A stretch of 64,000 nucleotides of DNA from Streptomyces uncialis. Lineage in GTDB: Bacteria; Actinomycetota; Actinomycetes; Streptomycetales; Streptomycetaceae. The notes beneath the pieces were generated by a model. It worked only from the letters and a program-made list of their open reading frames with translations, did not search any database and was not told the DNA's origin. Positions 60,487 through 64,000 of the stretch are shown here, piece after piece. The stretch's first letter is position 1. The number at the start of each line of letters is the position of its first letter. The stretch is taken from positions 620,001 through 684,000 of the forward strand of contig NZ_CP109583.1 of the NCBI RefSeq assembly GCF_036250755.1, written 5' to 3'. The position numbers and the translations under genes were made by a program.

Positions 60487-62453
60487 GGTGTGGTTTCTCC
60501 TCCACAAGGGGCGCGGGGCGGCAAGGGCTCCAGGGCCGCGGCGAGGTGGCCGAGTGAGGCCGTTCCGGCCAGTTCGTCCGACGCGATCCCGGTGAAGCCG
60601 AACCGGTGAAGGAGCGTCAGCAGACGAGGGACGGCGACCAGGGTGACTCCGTGGTCGGCGAGGCAACGGTTCATGTCCACGGCATCAGGGCTGCCGAACG
60701 AGCCGACCGGCGGTCCGCCGGGGCCGACAGCGGCCACGGCTGCGGCCAGCGCCCGTTCGGCGCCTGTCACGGGCGGACGCGTGGGGACCCGCGGGGTTCC
60801 CGTGCCGACGGTGGCGGTGCGGGACCGGCCGGACGGGCCGCCGGATCCGGGTGCCGCCGGGGACAGGACATAGCGGCCCGGCGCCACGAGACCGGGCACT
60901 TCACCGAGGTGGTCCAGGACGTGGCGGTGCAAGTCGCCGGGAGTGACCTCAGGAGCGGTGCGGGCGCGCGCGACGAGGTGCGGCTCCTTGCCCTCCCCCG
61001 CGGCGTTCCCACCGGGCGTCACCGTCGCGTCGAGCACTCCGGGGTGGCCGCGCAGGACGTCCTCGACCTTGGTCAGGCACACCCAGCCCTCCGGGGCGCG
61101 CCACCATCCGGAGGCGGCCGGTGCGAGCGGGTGCGCCGGAACCGGGCACGTGGCACCGTCGGCGAGCGCCCGCAGGAGACGGCACAGGCGGACGGGCAGC
61201 GCCTGGGCCTGCGCGGCGTCGAGCAGATGGTCTCCGACGGTGACATCGAGGGTGACGCCCCCGATGTCGCGGCCGAGGTCCACGTAGAGCGTCTCGCAGG
61301 GCTCGTCAGGGGCGCTGCTGATCCAGGTGGCCGGCCCGTTCGACGGGGTGTCCGGCGCGGGGACCAGATGGTCCCGTGGCCACGAGTAGCAGTTGTACTC
61401 GATCGTGGGGACGGTCACGACACCGCGGCGGCGGTCCATGCGCGCCTGGGCGGCGACCAGCTCCGCGGGGCGGTACTGACCGTGCCGGTAGGCCGCGGCG
61501 GACGCGGCGGCGACCGAGGCGACGACCTCGCCGAACGCCGCGCCCGGGCGGAGATCGATCTGCACCGGGACCGTCAGCGCCCGGACGCCGATGCTGTGCC
61601 GCAGAGCGGCCCGGGTCCGGTTGGAGACCACCACCGACGCGAGGAACCGGTGTTCGCCGGTGCGGGTGACGACCTCGTGGGCCAGTGCCGCCAGCACCAC
61701 GGCCTCCGGGCTGACCCGATATCGCCGGGCGACGCGGTCGAGGTCGTCGTGGGCGTCCACCGAGCGGTACTGGAGACGGTGGCGCCCGGTGCCGTCGCCG
61801 CTCCCGCCGAACGGGGCCAGCACTCCGGTCGGGTTGTCCGCGAGACGCGTGAGCCACTCACGCTCCGCCGCGCGGGCGCGTTCCAGGGGCTGGGCGGCGA
61901 CCATGTCCAGCGGATGCGTGGACGCCTGCGCCGATGCGTCGGCGCCGCTCAGCTCATCGTGCAGTTGGTCGATCAGTACCGCGAGCCCCCAGCCGTCGAT
62001 CATGACGTGGTGGGCGGCCAGCAGGACCGCGCGCGGCCGTCCCGCCTCCAGCAGCACCCGCGCGAGCCAGGGCGGATCCCGCTCGGGATCGATCGGGCGG
62101 GCGGCCAGCTCCGCTGTGGCGGCCGCCACGGTGTCGGCGTCGACGGCGGGAACATCGACGAGGTCGGCCGGCAGCGGGGCCCAGCCCTCGTGGTGGACGT
62201 GCTGTACGGGGCGGATCGGGTCGACGGTGGTGCGCAGCGCCTCGTGGCGGGCGGTGAGGGACGCGAGCGCCCGGTGGACATCGGCGACGGTCGCCTGGGG
62301 CGGAACGTGGCAGTGGTCGGCGAGCGGCGTCGGGTTGACCCGCCGTGGTGAGGGAATGGTGCGTTCGAACCAGTGCCACTGCTGGACCCAGGTCAGCGGC
62401 CCGCTGCGGGTGACGGTGGCGGTGCGCGGGATCGGTTCCGGAAGGTGGTTCAC
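60483..62453 (-). CDS. condensation-domain protein with vestigial carrier region
   Basis: A 656-residue protein led by an NRPS-type condensation domain (about 1-440) with the HHxxxDG motif in LAAHHVMIDGWGLAV. The next 110 residues include EGWVCLTKVEDVLRGHPGVL and resemble the C-terminal piece of an adenylation domain. The last 80 residues look like a carrier domain whose phosphopantetheine serine is not evident. GTG 62,453 with GAGG upstream. Overlaps the oxoamine synthase by four bases. It may form an amide or ester from the carrier-bound chain. Confidence 0.8.
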   Translation of the reverse strand: MNHLPEPIPRTATVTRSGPLTWVQQWHWFERTIPSPRRVNPTPLADHCHVPPQATVADVHRALASLTARHEALRTTVDPIRPVQHVHHEGWAPLPADLVDVPAVDADTVAAATAELAARPIDPERDPPWLARVLLEAGRPRAVLLAAHHVMIDGWGLAVLIDQLHDELSGADASAQASTHPLDMVAAQPLERARAAEREWLTRLADNPTGVLAPFGGSGDGTGRHRLQYRSVDAHDDLDRVARRYRVSPEAVVLAALAHEVVTRTGEHRFLASVVVSNRTRAALRHSIGVRALTVPVQIDLRPGAAFGEVVASVAAASAAAYRHGQYRPAELVAAQARMDRRRGVVTVPTIEYNCYSWPRDHLVPAPDTPSNGPATWISSAPDEPCETLYVDLGRDIGGVTLDVTVGDHLLDAAQAQALPVRLCRLLRALADGATCPVPAHPLAPAASGWWRAPEGWVCLTKVEDVLRGHPGVLDATVTPGGNAAGEGKEPHLVARARTAPEVTPGDLHRHVLDHLGEVPGLVAPGRYVLSPAAPGSGGPSGRSRTATVGTGTPRVPTRPPVTGAERALAAAVAAVGPGGPPVGSFGSPDAVDMNRCLADHGVTLVAVPRLLTLLHRFGFTGIASDELAGTASLGHLAAALEPLPPRAPCGGETTP

Positions 62454-62463
62454 GGCCGGGACC

Positions 62464-63741
62464 TCATACCGCTCGGACCACGAGAGCGGCGTTGTGGCCG
62501 CCGAAGCCGAACGAGTTGCTGAGCGCGGTCCGCAGACCGTCGTGGTGCTGCGCCCGGTGCGGAACGAAGTTGATGTCCGGGTCGATCGGCTCGTCGCAGT
62601 TGAGGGTCGGGGGGACGTCACCCGTGCGGAGGACCTGGATCGAGGCCACGAGTTCGACCGCTCCGGCGGCACCGATCATGTGCCCGGTCATCGACTTGGT
62701 GGAGCTGACCGGGATCCGGGTGACACGATCGCCCAGCACTTTGCGCAGGACGGCCGTCTCGGTGGCGTCGTTCAGCAGCGTTCCGGTGCCGTGCGCGTTG
62801 ACGTAGTCCACGTCCGCGCCCGATATCCCCGCGTCACGCAGCGCCGCCTCGACGGCGAGGCACGCGCCGCGTCCCTCGGGATGCGGGGCCGTCCAGTGAT
62901 GGGCGTCGGAACTGGCCCCGTAGCCGGTGAGTTCGGCCAAGGGCGTCGCCCCTCGGCTGCCGGCCACCTCGGCGGCCTCCAGCACCAGCACGGCGGCTCC
63001 CTCGCTCATCACGAACCCGTCGCGATGCGTGTCGAACGGCCGGCATGCCGCGGTCGGGTCGTCGTTGCGTCTGGACAGCGCGCGGGCGTTGCCGCTGCCC
63101 GCGAGGTCGACGGTGGTGACACAGGCGTCGGCGCCGCCGACGATGACGATGTCGGCCTCCCCATGGCTGATCATGCGCATCCCCGCGCCTACCGCGTCCG
63201 CGCCACTGGCGCACGCCGTGCTCTGGGCACGGCTGGGCCCCTGAATGCCGAGACGCATGCTGATCTCGCCCGCGGCGCTGTCCATGGCAGTCGTGACCTG
63301 GGTGAAGGGGCTGATGGCCCGTGGCCCTCTGTCCCGCAGGGTGTTCGCGGCACGGTAGATCGAGCCCACCGGGCCGTAGCCGCTGCCGATGATCACGGCG
63401 ACCCGCGGCGCCAGGCCGTCGTCGACGACGAGCCGGGCGTGCTCGCAGGCCTCCAGTGCCGCGGCGAGGGCGTACCGCGCGTACGGGTCGGCGCGACGAC
63501 TGACCGTCGGGGGCATGTAGCGGCCGGGGGTGAATCCTTTGACCTGGCCGCCGATCCGGACATCGAGACCGGTCAGGTCCATCCCGTCCACGGTGTCGAT
63601 GCCGCTGCGCCCGGCCAGCATCGCCGTCCACGTCTCGTCGGCGCTGTGGCCCAGCGGCGTCACCGCCCCGTACCCGGTGACCAGCACCCGGCGTCGGGCC
63701 CGGCCCCGTCCGGCGTCGTCCCGCTCTGCCGCGTAGGTCAC
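62464..63741 (-). CDS. beta-ketoacyl-ACP synthase, FabF-like
   Basis: A 425-residue ketosynthase: Cys177 in STACASGADAVG, His in YVNAHGTGTLLND and His in STKSMTGHMIGAAGAVE complete the Cys-His-His triad. The N-terminus ADETWTAMLAGRSGIDTV is FabF-type. GTG 63,741 overlaps the stop of the preceding reverse-strand gene. With the discrete ACP, SDR, oxoamine synthase and condensation protein it forms a type II-like pathway that builds a short acyl chain. Confidence 0.93.
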   Translation of the reverse strand: MTYAAERDDAGRGRARRRVLVTGYGAVTPLGHSADETWTAMLAGRSGIDTVDGMDLTGLDVRIGGQVKGFTPGRYMPPTVSRRADPYARYALAAALEACEHARLVVDDGLAPRVAVIIGSGYGPVGSIYRAANTLRDRGPRAISPFTQVTTAMDSAAGEISMRLGIQGPSRAQSTACASGADAVGAGMRMISHGEADIVIVGGADACVTTVDLAGSGNARALSRRNDDPTAACRPFDTHRDGFVMSEGAAVLVLEAAEVAGSRGATPLAELTGYGASSDAHHWTAPHPEGRGACLAVEAALRDAGISGADVDYVNAHGTGTLLNDATETAVLRKVLGDRVTRIPVSSTKSMTGHMIGAAGAVELVASIQVLRTGDVPPTLNCDEPIDPDINFVPHRAQHHDGLRTALSNSFGFGGHNAALVVRAV

Positions 63742-64000
63742 TGGGGAACCACCCCGGCGTCGTGGAGGGCCGGGAGGATGTCGTCGGGGGCGACCGGCAC
63801 CCTGAGCACGGCGGTGCCTCCCCGGGAGCAGAACCGTCGCGCGGCAAGGACCTCATCGGTCAGCGCGGCCTTGTCGCACAGCACTCGGCAGTGGATGTCC
63901 GACCCGTCCAGCACGGGCGGCGGGGCGCCCGGGCGGGTGAATGGGTAGAGCTCGGCGTCGAGGCCGAGTCGGGCGCGTTGGGCGTCCAGCCAGCCGTAGC
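63738..64000 (-). CDS. partial gene of unknown function running off the window
   Basis: Only the last 87 codons are in the window. The visible part reads YGWLDAQRARLGLDAELYPF at the edge and ends APDDILPALHDAGVVPQ, overlapping the ketosynthase start by four bases. It contains three cysteines (DIHCRVLCDK, RRFCSRGG). No family is recognised from this fragment; it is the first member of the operon seen here. Confidence 0.7.
   Translation of the reverse strand, partial: YGWLDAQRARLGLDAELYPFTRPGAPPPVLDGSDIHCRVLCDKAALTDEVLAARRFCSRGGTAVLRVPVAPDDILPALHDAGVVPQ

Overview
This window is about 64 kb of very GC-rich DNA. It has GTG, ATG and rare TTG starts, strong GGAGG-type ribosome sites, many 4-base ATGA/GTGA gene overlaps, DUF6480-like and GOLPH3-like proteins, PcaD-PcaC fusion and several secondary-metabolite genes. 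All of this points to a Streptomyces or close relative. No rRNA, tRNA, CRISPR array or replication origin was seen.

Region 1 (1-6.9 kb): a MarR regulator with a palindromic candidate operator, then an M24-fold protein and a one-SBP, one-fused-permease, one-ATPase importer. Region 2 (7.2-14.3 kb): a tightly overlapping operon for 4-hydroxybenzoate/protocatechuate degradation, pcaI-pcaJ-pcaF'-pcaH-pcaG-pcaB-pcaL-pobA. The final thiolase (pcaF) has lost its N-terminal catalytic domain in frame. A transposase remnant and about 1.2 kb of apparently non-coding DNA follow.

Region 3 (15.7-36.9 kb): a biosynthetic gene cluster. In order it holds a 34-codon ORF coupled to a tandem SagB-type oxidoreductase, an acyl-CoA dehydrogenase/adenylating ligase/carrier protein set, a divergent dehydrogenase-like protein, a DapB-like reductase, a ligase-carrier fusion, a single-module type I PKS (KS-AT-KR-DH-ACP), an FkbH/I/J/K-like cassette without the O-methyltransferase (hydroxymalonyl-ACP type), a type II thioesterase, a phosphopantetheinyl transferase, a LysE exporter and a HisC-like aminotransferase.

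Region 4 (37-50.6 kb): mostly accessory genes and wreckage. It has a YbaK-like deacylase, a three-gene operon (orphan solute-binding lipoprotein, membrane protein, small protein sharing a GSVGD motif), an erythromycin-esterase-like protein with altered catalytic residues, remnants of an SDR, a cupin regulator and an MFS transporter, a Ser/Thr kinase with 33-bp repeats and a likely frameshift, a secreted nuclease-like hydrolase, an amidase with MerR regulator and AtzG-like partner, and a GPP34 protein.

Region 5 (50.7-64 kb): a long-leader protein ending in a 12-cysteine tail, an IS5-type remnant, an AraC regulator, and a compact peptide-YcaO-GNAT operon. It ends convergently against a reverse-strand cluster of unknown gene-KS-condensation domain-oxoamine synthase-ACP-SDR-MFS exporter that runs off the window. 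A ribosomal-peptide/polyketide hybrid pathway is an attractive but unproven reading of this region.
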